From Franzmannia pantelleriensis (lineage in GTDB: Bacteria; Pseudomonadota; Gammaproteobacteria; Pseudomonadales; Halomonadaceae), in contig NZ_FNGH01000009.1 in assembly GCF_900102875.1 (NCBI RefSeq), forward strand, positions 165,820-229,819: a DNA stretch of 64,000 nucleotides. The letters are read 5' to 3'. The translations under genes and the position numbers were made by a program. The notes below the pieces were generated by a model. It was not told the DNA's origin and searched no databases. It worked only from the letters and a program-made list of their open reading frames with translations. Positions 11,990-19,754 of the stretch are shown piece after piece. Numbering within the stretch: the first letter of the stretch is position 1; every line of letters starts with the position of its first letter.

Positions 11990-12613
11990 ATGACTCGACG
12001 CCGCCCTCCCTCACGCCGCCGCCCCTCCGGCAAGGCCACCGGTCGCCTGCGCATCATCGGCGGCGACTTTCGTCGCCGGCTGCTGCCGGTACTCGACCGC
12101 CCGGGCCTGCGCCCCACCCCGGACAGGGTGCGCGAGACGCTGTTCAACTGGCTGTCCAGTGCACCGCTTGGCGCTCAGGTGCTCGACCTTTACGCCGGCA
12201 CCGGCGCGCTGGGCCTGGAGGCGCTGTCGCGGGGCGCTCGCCAGGCTCACTTCATCGAACGCGATGGCGGCGTTGCCAGCGCCCTGCGCGACAACCTGGC
12301 GACCCTCGGCGCCAACGGCGGCGTTACCACCGGCGATGTCCTGACGCTGCTCGGCACCTCTGCCGACGCGGCGGCACCCTACGATCTGGTGTTTCTCGAC
12401 CCGCCGTTTCGACAGGGGCTCGCCGAGCCGAGCTGTGCTGCGCTGGAGGCCGGCGGCTGGCTCGGCGAGCGAGCCTGGATCTATCTGGAAACCGAGGCTG
12501 AATTGACGCCCCAGGTTCCCGCCACCTGGGGACTGCACCGCGAGGTCCACGCCGGCGACAGCCACGGGCGGCTCTATCGCCGCCTGGCGTCGCCGCCCGG
12601 CGACGCTTGCTGA
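11990..12613 (+). CDS. rsmD: 16S rRNA (guanine-N2)-methyltransferase RsmD
   Basis: Methylates G966 (E. coli numbering) of 16S rRNA during 30S assembly. The 207-residue Rossmann-fold enzyme has a basic N-terminus (RLRIIGGDFRRR), the RPTPDRVRETLFNWL segment, SAM motif I DLYAGTGALGLEALSRGA (about residues 65-82) and catalytic motif IV FLDPPF (near 134). It is divergent from ftsY, as in many gammaproteobacteria. No Shine-Dalgarno sequence precedes the ATG and a -10 box lies only nine bases upstream, so the mRNA may be leaderless. Confidence 0.94.
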   Translation: MTRRRPPSRRRPSGKATGRLRIIGGDFRRRLLPVLDRPGLRPTPDRVRETLFNWLSSAPLGAQVLDLYAGTGALGLEALSRGARQAHFIERDGGVASALRDNLATLGANGGVTTGDVLTLLGTSADAAAPYDLVFLDPPFRQGLAEPSCAALEAGGWLGERAWIYLETEAELTPQVPATWGLHREVHAGDSHGRLYRRLASPPGDAC

Positions 12614-12692
12614 GTCGCGCCGCGCGTCGTACGCTGCGAACCCGGCATCCCGTCACGGGCCCCAGACGCCGCAATCGAATCAGGAGAACAGG

Positions 12693-12893
12693 ATGAGCAT
12701 CGAACTCTTCAATCAGCTCGAGCAGAAAGTCGGCAACGCCGTCGAGGCCATCGAAATGCTCAAGATGGAGGCCGAGGAGCTGCGCGAGGAAAATGCCCGC
12801 CTGAAGCAGGAGCATGACGAGTGGCAGCAGCGGCTCAGCGGCTTGCTAGAGAAGTTCAACGAACTCGACGGCAGCGGTAACGACGGCGCCTGA
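12693..12893 (+). CDS. zapB: ZapB-like cell division coiled-coil protein
   Basis: Small cytoplasmic protein, 66 residues, almost entirely heptad-patterned coiled coil from residue 5 to 55 (LFNQLEQKV, IEMLKMEAEEL, ENARLKQE). This is the composition of ZapB, which forms a network at the Z ring through ZapA. The E. coli protein is 81 residues, so this one is slightly short. An AGGAG site lies seven bases before the ATG. Its stop is immediately next to the convergent rimI stop. The ZapB name rests on size, coiled coil and N-terminal resemblance; another small coiled-coil protein is possible. Confidence 0.7.
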   Translation: MSIELFNQLEQKVGNAVEAIEMLKMEAEELREENARLKQEHDEWQQRLSGLLEKFNELDGSGNDGA

Positions 12894-13379
12894 CTAGCCG
12901 CGGGAGCCGACGAGCGGGAAGGACATCAGCAGCGCATCTTCCCGCGCGCCACAGCCATTGAGGGGCGGATAGTAGCCGCGGCGTACGCCGTCGTCGCGAA
13001 ATCCGCTACGCCGGTAGAGGGCTAGCGCCGCCTGATTGGAGGCACGCACCTCGAGCAGCAGCCGTTCGCTGCCCCAGCCCACGGCTTGATCGATGAGCGC
13101 CGTTACCAGCCGCCCGGCCAGCCCCTGGCGACGCACCTGCGGGGCAACGGTGATGGCCTGCAGCTCGGCATCGAAGGGCTGGCGACTCAGCACCGCAAAG
13201 CCGCACAGCCCTTCACTCGCCTGCTCGCCCACTCCGACACCCCAGACACTCCCCTGCGGGTCGGTTAGCGCGCCCATCAATTGCACACGCGACCATGGGT
13301 GCGGCTGGCCGTGGTGCTCGATCCGCTCCACCGCCTCCAACCAGTCGCCATCCAGCGTCCGCAGCCAGGGGTCACTCAT
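12894..13379 (-). CDS. rimI: Ribosomal-protein-alanine N-acetyltransferase RimI
   Basis: GNAT-family enzyme that acetylates the N-terminal alanine of ribosomal protein S18. The 161-residue protein shows the acetyl-CoA pyrophosphate loop RRQGLAGRL (near residue 85) and the ASNQAALALYRRSGF segment, both characteristic of RimI. An in-frame ATG far upstream would bury the start in the preceding gene. The ATG at 13379 overlaps that gene's stop by eight bases and matches the usual N-terminus. The arrangement with the psi candidate mirrors E. coli holD-rimI. Confidence 0.9.
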   Translation of the reverse strand: MSDPWLRTLDGDWLEAVERIEHHGQPHPWSRVQLMGALTDPQGSVWGVGVGEQASEGLCGFAVLSRQPFDAELQAITVAPQVRRQGLAGRLVTALIDQAVGWGSERLLLEVRASNQAALALYRRSGFRDDGVRRGYYPPLNGCGAREDALLMSFPLVGSRG

Positions 13380-14202
13380 CGGCGGCCTCATTCGCGGCGG
13401 GACCGTCAGCGGCACCCAGCCAGGCCTCGCGCCATTCTCCGAGCAGTGGTAGCAAGGCACGCTTGGCGGCGGCGTCACGGCTCAGCTCAGTCAGCGATGC
13501 CCCTTGCCAGGCAGGAAGCTGCAGCAGGTCGCAGTGCCCCGCTTCGATCGACAATACCTCAGCCAATACCGGCGACTCACCGAACAGCAGCACTCGCTCG
13601 GGTCGCCAGCCGCCGCGCCGCCGACCGTCGAGAAACGCACGTAGTCCATCACGGGCCTCGTCGAGCGGCGCTTCCACCGGCAACTCCTCCATCATCGGCC
13701 AGTGAAAGGCCTGGAACACCGGCGGCTGGGCCAGGTGAATGCCGGCGGCCTGCAGCAGATTGCCCAGCAGGCGCTGGGCCACGGCATCCGGCGAACCGCC
13801 CTGGGGCAGCAGCACCAGCCAGCGGCCTTCGAGGGCGGCGATCTGCAGACTGAAACGCAGTGCCTGCTGAGGGTCCCCGGTTCCCGCGGCAGCTGGCGGC
13901 TTATCGCTCTCTGTCTCACTGGTATCGACCGGCTCATCGGCGACACCCAACAGAGCCCGCGCCTTGCCCCGCCGCGGGGGCTTGGCAGGAGCCGGCGTTT
14001 CCGGCGCCGACGCCGGGGAGCGAGCCGGCACCTCATCGAGCAGCGCATGCAGCCGCTGCGAGGGGGCCGGGGTCTCCGGCGTCTCGGGCGTCGGCCAGTC
14101 ACAGGCCGGCGTCTCCTTGGCGTTGGGCAGCCGGTAGCGTGCCACCCAGGCGGTGACGCCCATGGCACTCAAGTACTGCAGACGCTGGGGCTCGCTAGTC
14201 AC
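13372..14202 (-). CDS. holD: HolD-like protein, candidate DNA polymerase III psi subunit (long form)
   Basis: Candidate clamp-loader accessory subunit linking SSB-bound chi to the tau/gamma complex. Two short regions recall E. coli psi: an N-terminal RLQYLSAMGVTAWVARYR (psi has LQQLGITQW in the same place) and a C-terminal AKRALLPLLGEWREAW ending the fold. The middle carries a Pro/Ala-rich, probably disordered insert at about residues 45-120 and gives 276 residues against 137 in E. coli. Extended psi proteins encoded beside rimI are known in pseudomonads. The start is GTG at 14202: its GTGA overlaps the bolA stop, indicating coupling. Psi is poorly conserved, so the identification relies on context as much as on sequence. 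Confidence 0.65.
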   Translation of the reverse strand: MTSEPQRLQYLSAMGVTAWVARYRLPNAKETPACDWPTPETPETPAPSQRLHALLDEVPARSPASAPETPAPAKPPRRGKARALLGVADEPVDTSETESDKPPAAAGTGDPQQALRFSLQIAALEGRWLVLLPQGGSPDAVAQRLLGNLLQAAGIHLAQPPVFQAFHWPMMEELPVEAPLDEARDGLRAFLDGRRRGGWRPERVLLFGESPVLAEVLSIEAGHCDLLQLPAWQGASLTELSRDAAAKRALLPLLGEWREAWLGAADGPAANEAADE

Positions 14203-14510
14203 GCCTCGCTGCCACCTCGGCAGTCGGGCGAGTCCGGCCGCTGGCCGCCGCGCGCCTGCCATTCGTCCGGAGTATAGGGGTGCAGCGCCAGGGCATGCAC
14301 CGGTCCGGCCAGCTCATCGGCAAGCAGCGCGTACAGCTGCTGATGCCGCTTGACCGGCATCATGCCCTCGAAGCGCGCCGAGACCAGCGTGACCTTGAAG
14401 TGGGTTTCCGAATCGGCCGGCACATTGTGCCGGTGGCTCTCGTTCTCCACCGTCAGCCAGGTAGGCGATAGCGTCTTGAGCTTTTCCTCGATCTGCGCCT
14501 GAATGCTCAT
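14199..14510 (-). CDS. bolA: BolA family protein
   Basis: Small protein of the BolA family, which binds [2Fe-2S] clusters together with monothiol glutaredoxins and affects cell shape and stress responses. The 103-residue protein has the core HFKVTLVSARFEGM, VKRHQQLYALLADEL and the BolA signature VHALALHPYTPDEW, with the invariant His of this stretch. The start at 14510 is preferred over an upstream ATG because it begins MSIQAQIEEKL and has GAGG eight bases ahead. A short Gly/Arg-rich tail extends beyond the usual end. It overlaps the psi candidate downstream. Confidence 0.92.
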   Translation of the reverse strand: MSIQAQIEEKLKTLSPTWLTVENESHRHNVPADSETHFKVTLVSARFEGMMPVKRHQQLYALLADELAGPVHALALHPYTPDEWQARGGQRPDSPDCRGGSEA

Positions 14511-14569
14511 GGCGGTTGCCTCGTGGTAATCGCGTCGTGAAGTAAGCGGAATAGGGCCATTGTACTCCT

Positions 14570-15985
14570 TCAATCCGGCCCCGGCGACGCACGTTCAGCG
14601 AGTGTTGGCTTCGCAGCAGGCGCCAGTGGAATGCGCCGTAAACTGACGGCCACGGCCAGCGCACAGGCGCCGCAGCCCAACCACAACGATGCCTGCACCG
14701 AGCCCGCACCGAGTGCCAGGAACACCCCGACCAGCGCCACGCCCAGAGACTGACCGATGGTGCGGGTGGTGCTCATCATCCCCGAGGCGTTATTGCTGCG
14801 CGCCTTGGGCACACTACTCATCATCTCGCGGTTGTTTGGCGCCTGGAAGAAACCGAAGCCGAGCCCGCACAGCGCCGTACGCCACAGAATATTCACGATA
14901 CCGGCGCCATCGGGAACCAGCGCCAGCGCCACCAGGCCTGACAGCAGCAGCACCAGCCCCAGCGTCGAAAGCAGGGCCGGATTGAAGCGATCGGCCAGGC
15001 GCCCGGCCAGTGGCGCAGCAAACATGATGGTCAGCGGCCAGGGAGTGAACAGCCAGGCGGTTTGCAGCGGCGAGAACCCCATCTCCTGCTGATAGAGAAA
15101 CGATAGCGCCACGAATGCCAGCCCCTGGCCGACGAAGGCCAGCCCCGAGACCACGATCGCCAGCGAGAATCGCGGCTCATCGAACAGCGACAGCGGCAGC
15201 AGCGGGTGGCTGGCACGACGCTGGCGGCGCAGGAACAGCCAGCCGGCCACCAGGCTCGCCAGCATCAAGCCCAGCACTTCCCACCACGGCGCCTGGTGAC
15301 CGGCACCGTCCATGGCCAGGAAGAAGCAGGCCAGCATCGCCGCCGAGAGCAGTGCGCCGGTGATATCAAAACCGCCACGGCGGCGCGGCTCGGCGGGCAG
15401 CGCTCTCACGGCCAACGCCAGCGCCAGCAGCCCCACCGGCACATTCAGAGCGAACAGCCACGGCCAGTCGGCAAACGACAGGATTACCCCGCCTAGCGTT
15501 GGCCCCGAGGCGTAGCCAGCGGCGACCACCAGGGCACTCAGCCCCATTGCCGCGCCCAGCAGCCGGGTGGGGAAGATAAGCCGGTAGATCGAGGGGCCGA
15601 TGGAGAGCGTGGCCGCCGCTCCGAGCCCCTGCAGGGCACGACACATCAGCAGCATCTCCAGGCCGTTGGCCAGGGCGGCCCCCAGCGAGGCCAGGGTGAA
15701 CACCACCAGCCCGGCGATATACAGCCGGCGTCGGCTGACCAGCTCGCTGAGCGAGGCGAACAGCAACAGCGTCGCCGCACACACGATCTGGAACAGGCTG
15801 ACCACCCATACCGCCCGCGCCGCGGAGATCTCGAGATCACGGGCGATCGACGGCAGGGCGATATTGATCATGGTGGTGTCGATGACCGCCATCAGGGTGC
15901 CCACCACGACCACCAGCACCGCAATACGGCGCTCGCGGCCGGGCAGGCCATCATCATCGGGGCGGGTCTCGAACAATCGGCTCAT
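14570..15985 (-). CDS. MFS transporter, DHA2 (EmrB/QacA-like) family
   Basis: Inner-membrane major-facilitator pump of the drug:H+ antiporter-2 type, 471 residues with about 14 hydrophobic segments. The N-terminal half has the DHA2 motif DTTMINIALPSIARDL in helix 1 (near residues 37-52), the loop 2-3 motif LSELVSRRRLYI, and the motif-C helix GYASGPTLGGVI. The substrate cannot be read from sequence; relatives export dyes, detergents and antibiotics. No adaptor (EmrA-like) or regulator gene is adjacent. The gene seems to be monocistronic. Confidence 0.9.
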   Translation of the reverse strand: MSRLFETRPDDDGLPGRERRIAVLVVVVGTLMAVIDTTMINIALPSIARDLEISAARAVWVVSLFQIVCAATLLLFASLSELVSRRRLYIAGLVVFTLASLGAALANGLEMLLMCRALQGLGAAATLSIGPSIYRLIFPTRLLGAAMGLSALVVAAGYASGPTLGGVILSFADWPWLFALNVPVGLLALALAVRALPAEPRRRGGFDITGALLSAAMLACFFLAMDGAGHQAPWWEVLGLMLASLVAGWLFLRRQRRASHPLLPLSLFDEPRFSLAIVVSGLAFVGQGLAFVALSFLYQQEMGFSPLQTAWLFTPWPLTIMFAAPLAGRLADRFNPALLSTLGLVLLLSGLVALALVPDGAGIVNILWRTALCGLGFGFFQAPNNREMMSSVPKARSNNASGMMSTTRTIGQSLGVALVGVFLALGAGSVQASLWLGCGACALAVAVSLRRIPLAPAAKPTLAERASPGPD

Positions 15986-16015
15986 CGGCTATCCTGAGGT
16001 TCCACTGACACGAAA

Positions 16016-16035
16016 AGACCGGCCTCGGCCGGTCT
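16016..16035 (-). terminator. Terminator of the gene at 16090-16476
   Basis: A 9-bp perfect stem AGACCGGCC/GGCCGGTCT with a two-base loop is followed on the minus strand by TTTTCG. Confidence 0.75.
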
Positions 16036-16089
16036 CGACTCCCCGTAGGGAGATGCTGCTGGGTGGGCGGCCAGGGTGCCCGCTGCCGC

Positions 16090-16476
16090 CTAGTCCTGGT
16101 CGGTCTCGAGCAGCAGGGCGTCGTCGACCTCGGCGATCTCCAGCGGCGCCTCGTCGTCGAGGTCGACCGCCAGATAGCTGTGTTCGACTTGCACGAAACG
16201 CTGGAACAGCGCCCAGTCGATACGCTCGGGCCACTGCCGCTCGTCCTCTTCCCACGCGCGCAGCTCGGTCTCGAGGATCTCCATATAGCGCTCGTGGACG
16301 AACGCCTCGAGGGCTTCCGGTGTATCCATCTCCGGAATCAGGTAGACGGTGTTCTCGCGGTCGATATCGTCAATCGTCAGATCATCGTCACCGACCGTGG
16401 GCTCCAGGGAGTTGATCCAATCCAGAAAGGCTTGGGTCGGCTTGACGCTCAGGGCGGAGCGATTGAGCAGTTTCAT
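16090..16476 (-). CDS. Conserved hypothetical protein, acidic
   Basis: I do not recognise a family. The 128-residue soluble protein is strongly acidic (about one residue in four is Asp or Glu) and rich in Trp and aromatic residues. It starts MKLLNRSALSVKP and contains FLDWINSLEP, ENTVYLIPEM and ERIDWALFQRFV. There is no signal peptide or membrane segment. GGAG lies six bases before the ATG. It is a single gene with its own terminator, between an MFS pump and lysS. The regular helix/strand pattern and intact frame indicate a real gene. Confidence 0.75.
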   Translation of the reverse strand: MKLLNRSALSVKPTQAFLDWINSLEPTVGDDDLTIDDIDRENTVYLIPEMDTPEALEAFVHERYMEILETELRAWEEDERQWPERIDWALFQRFVQVEHSYLAVDLDDEAPLEIAEVDDALLLETDQD

Positions 16477-16774
16477 CACGATCTCCTCGACGGCGAAACG
16501 CCGACCATTATGGGCGCTCGGGGCGCACCTTACCAACACTTCCGGCCCATTCACTCTCGGAGATGTACGCCAGACGGACAAGTCAACGCTCACACGCTGT
16601 TGACCCTTCCCTGGGCGCTCCATTCTTCATCCCTGAAGAATGAGGTTCGCTTTTGCCTTGCCCGTCTGGCTCCGATGCGCCGCGGCTCCCCTTACAGCTG
16701 CTCAGGTGCCCCCTCATGGCTTGTTGCAAGGTGCTTTGCTTACCGGGCGCCAGCCTCCTCTGCTGATAGCCTCG
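16477..16774. other. Non-coding gap between lysS and the acidic protein gene
   Basis: 298 bases without a credible gene. It contains one notable structure: a 9-bp perfect hairpin with a TCCC loop at 16621-16642 (CATTCTTCA/TGAAGAATG). It is not followed by a clear T-run, so it is not a standard terminator. Confidence 0.6.
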
Positions 16775-18295
16775 TTAGTCGGCTTCCGGGCGCATGGCCG
16801 GGAACAGCAGCACATCGCGAATCGAGGCGCTGTCGGTGAACAGCATCACCAGCCGGTCGATACCGATGCCTTCGCCGGCGGTCGGCGGCAGGCCATATTC
16901 AAGGGCGCGCACATAGTCGGCATCGTAGTACATCGCCTCGACGTCACCGGCGTCCTTCTCGGCGGCCTGCTCACGGAAGCGCTCGGCCTGGTCCTCGGCG
17001 TCGTTGAGCTCCGAGAAGCCGTTGGCGATCTCGCGGCCGCCGACGAAGAACTCGAAGCGGTCGGTGACAAAGGGGTTGGCGTCGTTGCGCCGTGCCAGCG
17101 GGCTGACCTCGGCCGGGTACTCGATGATGAAGGTCGGCTGGTCGAGGCGGTGCTCGGCGACCTCCTCGAAGATCTCGGTGTGCAGCTTGCCCAGCCCCCA
17201 GCTCGGCTTAACCTGGATACCCAGACCCTCGGCCACTGCAGCCGCGGCATCGCGGCTGTCGAGATCGGCGTCACTGATACCCTCACCGTACTCGAGGATC
17301 GCCTGGCGCATGGTCAGGCGGCGGAAGGGCTGGCCGAACTCATAGGTAGTCCCCTGATAGACCACCGTGGTGGTACCCAGCACCTCCTGGGCGGCGTTGC
17401 GGATCATCTCCTCGGTGAGATCGAGCAGATCCAGGTAGTCCGCGTAGGCCCAGTAGAATTCGAGCATGGTGAACTCGGGGTTGTGGCGCGTCGACAGCCC
17501 CTCGTTGCGGAAGTTGCGGTTGATCTCGAAGACCCGTTCGAAGCCGCCCACCACCAGCCGCTTGAGGTATAGCTCCGGCGCGATGCGCAGGTACATGTCG
17601 ATATCCAGCGCATTGTGGTGGGTGATGAACGGACGCGCCGCCGCGCCGCCGGGGATCGGCTGCAGCATCGGCGTCTCGACCTCCATGAAGCCGCGCGCCT
17701 CGAAGAAGCGGCGGATCGAGGCGATCACTCCGGCACGCACCTCGAAGGCCTTGCGCGACTCAGGGTTCATGATCAGGTCAACGTAGCGCTGGCGGTAGCG
17801 CGCTTCCATGTCGGTGAGGCCATGGAACTTGTCGGGCAGCGGCCGCAGGCTCTTGGTCAGCAGCGTGGCCTCGACCATCATCACGTACAGGTCGCCCTTG
17901 CCCGACTTATGTACCGGGCCGCGGCCGGCGACGATGTCGCCGATGTCCCAGCTCTTGATGTCCTCGAGCACCTCGGCGGGCAGTCCCTTCTTGTCGACGT
18001 AGAGCTGGATCTGCCCCGAGACGTCCTGAATCACGATGAACGGGCCACGCTTGCGCATGATGCGCCCGGCCACCGCCGCCTGGCGGTCGAGGGCCTCGAG
18101 CTGGGCCTTGTCCTGGTCACCCAGCTCGGCATCGAGCTCAGCGGCCAGGCTGTCGCGGCGGAAGTCGTTGGGGAAAGCGCTGCCGCCGGTCTCGGTGGCG
18201 CGCTCGCGGCGCGCGGCCAGCTTGGCGCGGCGCTCGGCGATCAGGTGGTTCTCGTCGTGCTGGGCGCTATTCGATGAGGCGTCGTGGTCGGCCAT
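16775..18295 (-). CDS. lysS: Lysyl-tRNA synthetase, class II
   Basis: Charges tRNA-Lys. The 506-residue protein (E. coli 505) has an N-terminal OB-fold anticodon domain (about 60-165, with [15 protein letters not shown]). The class II catalytic core follows: motif 1 around [22 protein letters not shown], motif 2 [11 protein letters not shown] and motif 3 [12 protein letters not shown]. The start at 18295 (MADHDASS) is chosen over an ATG 38 codons upstream because it fits the family length and has AGGTAG ahead of it. It follows prfB, the same pair as in E. coli. Confidence 0.96.
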   Translation of the reverse strand: MADHDASSNSAQHDENHLIAERRAKLAARRERATETGGSAFPNDFRRDSLAAELDAELGDQDKAQLEALDRQAAVAGRIMRKRGPFIVIQDVSGQIQLYVDKKGLPAEVLEDIKSWDIGDIVAGRGPVHKSGKGDLYVMMVEATLLTKSLRPLPDKFHGLTDMEARYRQRYVDLIMNPESRKAFEVRAGVIASIRRFFEARGFMEVETPMLQPIPGGAAARPFITHHNALDIDMYLRIAPELYLKRLVVGGFERVFEINRNFRNEGLSTRHNPEFTMLEFYWAYADYLDLLDLTEEMIRNAAQEVLGTTTVVYQGTTYEFGQPFRRLTMRQAILEYGEGISDADLDSRDAAAAVAEGLGIQVKPSWGLGKLHTEIFEEVAEHRLDQPTFIIEYPAEVSPLARRNDANPFVTDRFEFFVGGREIANGFSELNDAEDQAERFREQAAEKDAGDVEAMYYDADYVRALEYGLPPTAGEGIGIDRLVMLFTDSASIRDVLLFPAMRPEAD

Positions 18296-18372
18296 GTCGC
18301 TACCTGTTGGCAATGTCGTTTGCAATTCCATGGACGCGGCTATCGCCGCGCGAGCGACGCCGAGACAAGGCC

Positions 18373-18431
18373 ACCCCTTGGTGAGAGAGCGGAGTTGACG
18401 CTTGCTCAATGAGCATCTCGAACCAAGGGGT
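18373..18431 (-). promoter_or_regulatory. Structured leader between prfB and lysS
   Basis: A 10-bp perfect inverted repeat (ACCCCTTGGT at 18373-18382 and ACCAAGGGGT at 18422-18431) encloses a small hairpin TGCTC-AAT-GAGCA at 18402-18414. It lies in the prfB-lysS gap. It could be a processing site, an attenuator or a lysS leader; no T-run follows. Confidence 0.45.
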
Positions 18432-18457
18432 AACGCCGTATCGGCGAGCGCAGCAGG

Positions 18458-19556
18458 CTATAGCCCCTGCTTGAGGCTGGCTTCGATAAACTGATCCAGA
18501 TCGCCGTCAAGTACCTTGTCGCAGTTGCTCGACTGCACGCCGGTGCGCAGGTCCTTGATGCGCTGATCATCCAGCACGTAGGAGCGGATCTGGCTACCCC
18601 AGCCGATATCGGCCTTGGACTCCTCGGCCTCCTGCTTGGCGGCGTTGCGCTTCTGCATCTCATGTTCCCACAGCCTGGCCTTGAGCTGCTTCATGGCGAA
18701 GTCGCGGTTGGCGTGCTGGCTGCGCTGGCTCTGGCAGGCCACCACGATGCCGGTAGGCTCGTGGGTGATGCGTACCGCCGAGTCGGTGGTGTTGACGTGC
18801 TGGCCGCCGGCGCCGCTGGAGCGATAGGTGTCGGTGCGCAGGTCGGCAGGATTGATCTCGACCTCGAAGCTATCGTCCACCTCCGGTGACAGGAATACCG
18901 ACGCAAAGGAGGTATGGCGACGACCGCCGGAGTCGAACGGGCTCTTGCGCACCAGGCGGTGAACGCCGGTCTCGGTACGCAACCAACCGAAGGCGTGATC
19001 GCCCTGGACATGGATGGTGGCCGACTTGATGCCCGCCACATCGCCGGCTGAGACCTCGGTGATTTCGGCCTTGAAACCGTGGTGCTCGGCCCAGCGCAGG
19101 TACATGCGCAGCAGCATGTTGGCCCAGTCCTGGGCCTCGGTACCACCGGAGCCGGCCTGGATGTCGAGATAGGCGTTGTTCTCGTCCATCTCACCGGAGA
19201 ACATGCGCCGGAACTCGAGCTTCTCGAGGCTCACCTGCATGCCATCGAGCTCCTTGCGAACCTCGTCGACGGTGCCCTCGTCCTCTTCCATCTCGGCCAG
19301 CTCGAGCAGGTCAGCGCTATCGGCCAGCCCCTGATCCAGCTCGTCGATGGTGGCGACGATCTGCTCCAGGGAGGCGCGCTCCTTGCCGAGCTTCTGGGCG
19401 TAGTCCGGATCGCTCCAGACATTGGGGTCTTCCAGCTCGCGGGTTACCTCTTCTAGCCGATCTTTCTTCTCGGCATAGTCAAAGATACCCCCTCAGGACG
19501 TCTGTCCGATCGGACAGGTCCTTGATCTGGTTGTGAATCGGATTGGTTTCCAACAT
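18458..19556 (-). CDS. prfB: Peptide chain release factor 2 (programmed +1 frameshift)
   Basis: Reads UAA and UGA stop codons. The product has 365 residues, as in E. coli, but is made from two frames. Codons 1-25 (19556-19482, [10 protein letters not shown]... to RGYL) end at an in-frame TGA (19481-19479). The ribosome slips +1 on CTT-TGA-C and continues at 19480-18458. The stimulatory AGGGGG lies three bases before the CTT. The tRNA-mimicry motif SPF ([10 protein letters not shown]) and the catalytic GGQ (SGAGGQHVN) are present. Low RF2 favours the shift, so the gene is autoregulated; this is known for the family and the site here is intact. It is upstream of lysS. Confidence 0.97.
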
Positions 19557-19693
19557 GTGGCTCGCCTGAGTCTGCAGGGAAAACGGCCACCACGGCCTTG
19601 GCGTTGCGCCAGGCCGCGATGGCACGAAAAAGAGCGCTATTGTAGCGAACCCCGGCCGTTCCAGCTATCCCGGGGCGCGATGTCACCCCAAAC

Positions 19694-19723
19694 GACGACA
19701 CCCGGCCGAAGCCGGGTGTCGTC
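19694..19723 (-). terminator. Terminator of the FadL-type gene
   Basis: A 13-bp perfect stem (GACGACACCCGGC with GCCGGGTGTCGTC) is closed by a CGAA/TTCG tetraloop. On the minus strand GTTTGGGG follows, a weak T-run. It lies between this gene's stop and the prfB start. Confidence 0.75.
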
Positions 19724-19754
19724 ATGCCGCGCGGGCTGGCTGTACCTACATGGC

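Noticed and set aside
19479..19556. Early stop in prfB, which could look like a broken gene
   Set aside because: The AGGGGG-TAT-CTT-TGA-C context is the classic programmed +1 frameshift site, and the full product has the normal 365 residues.
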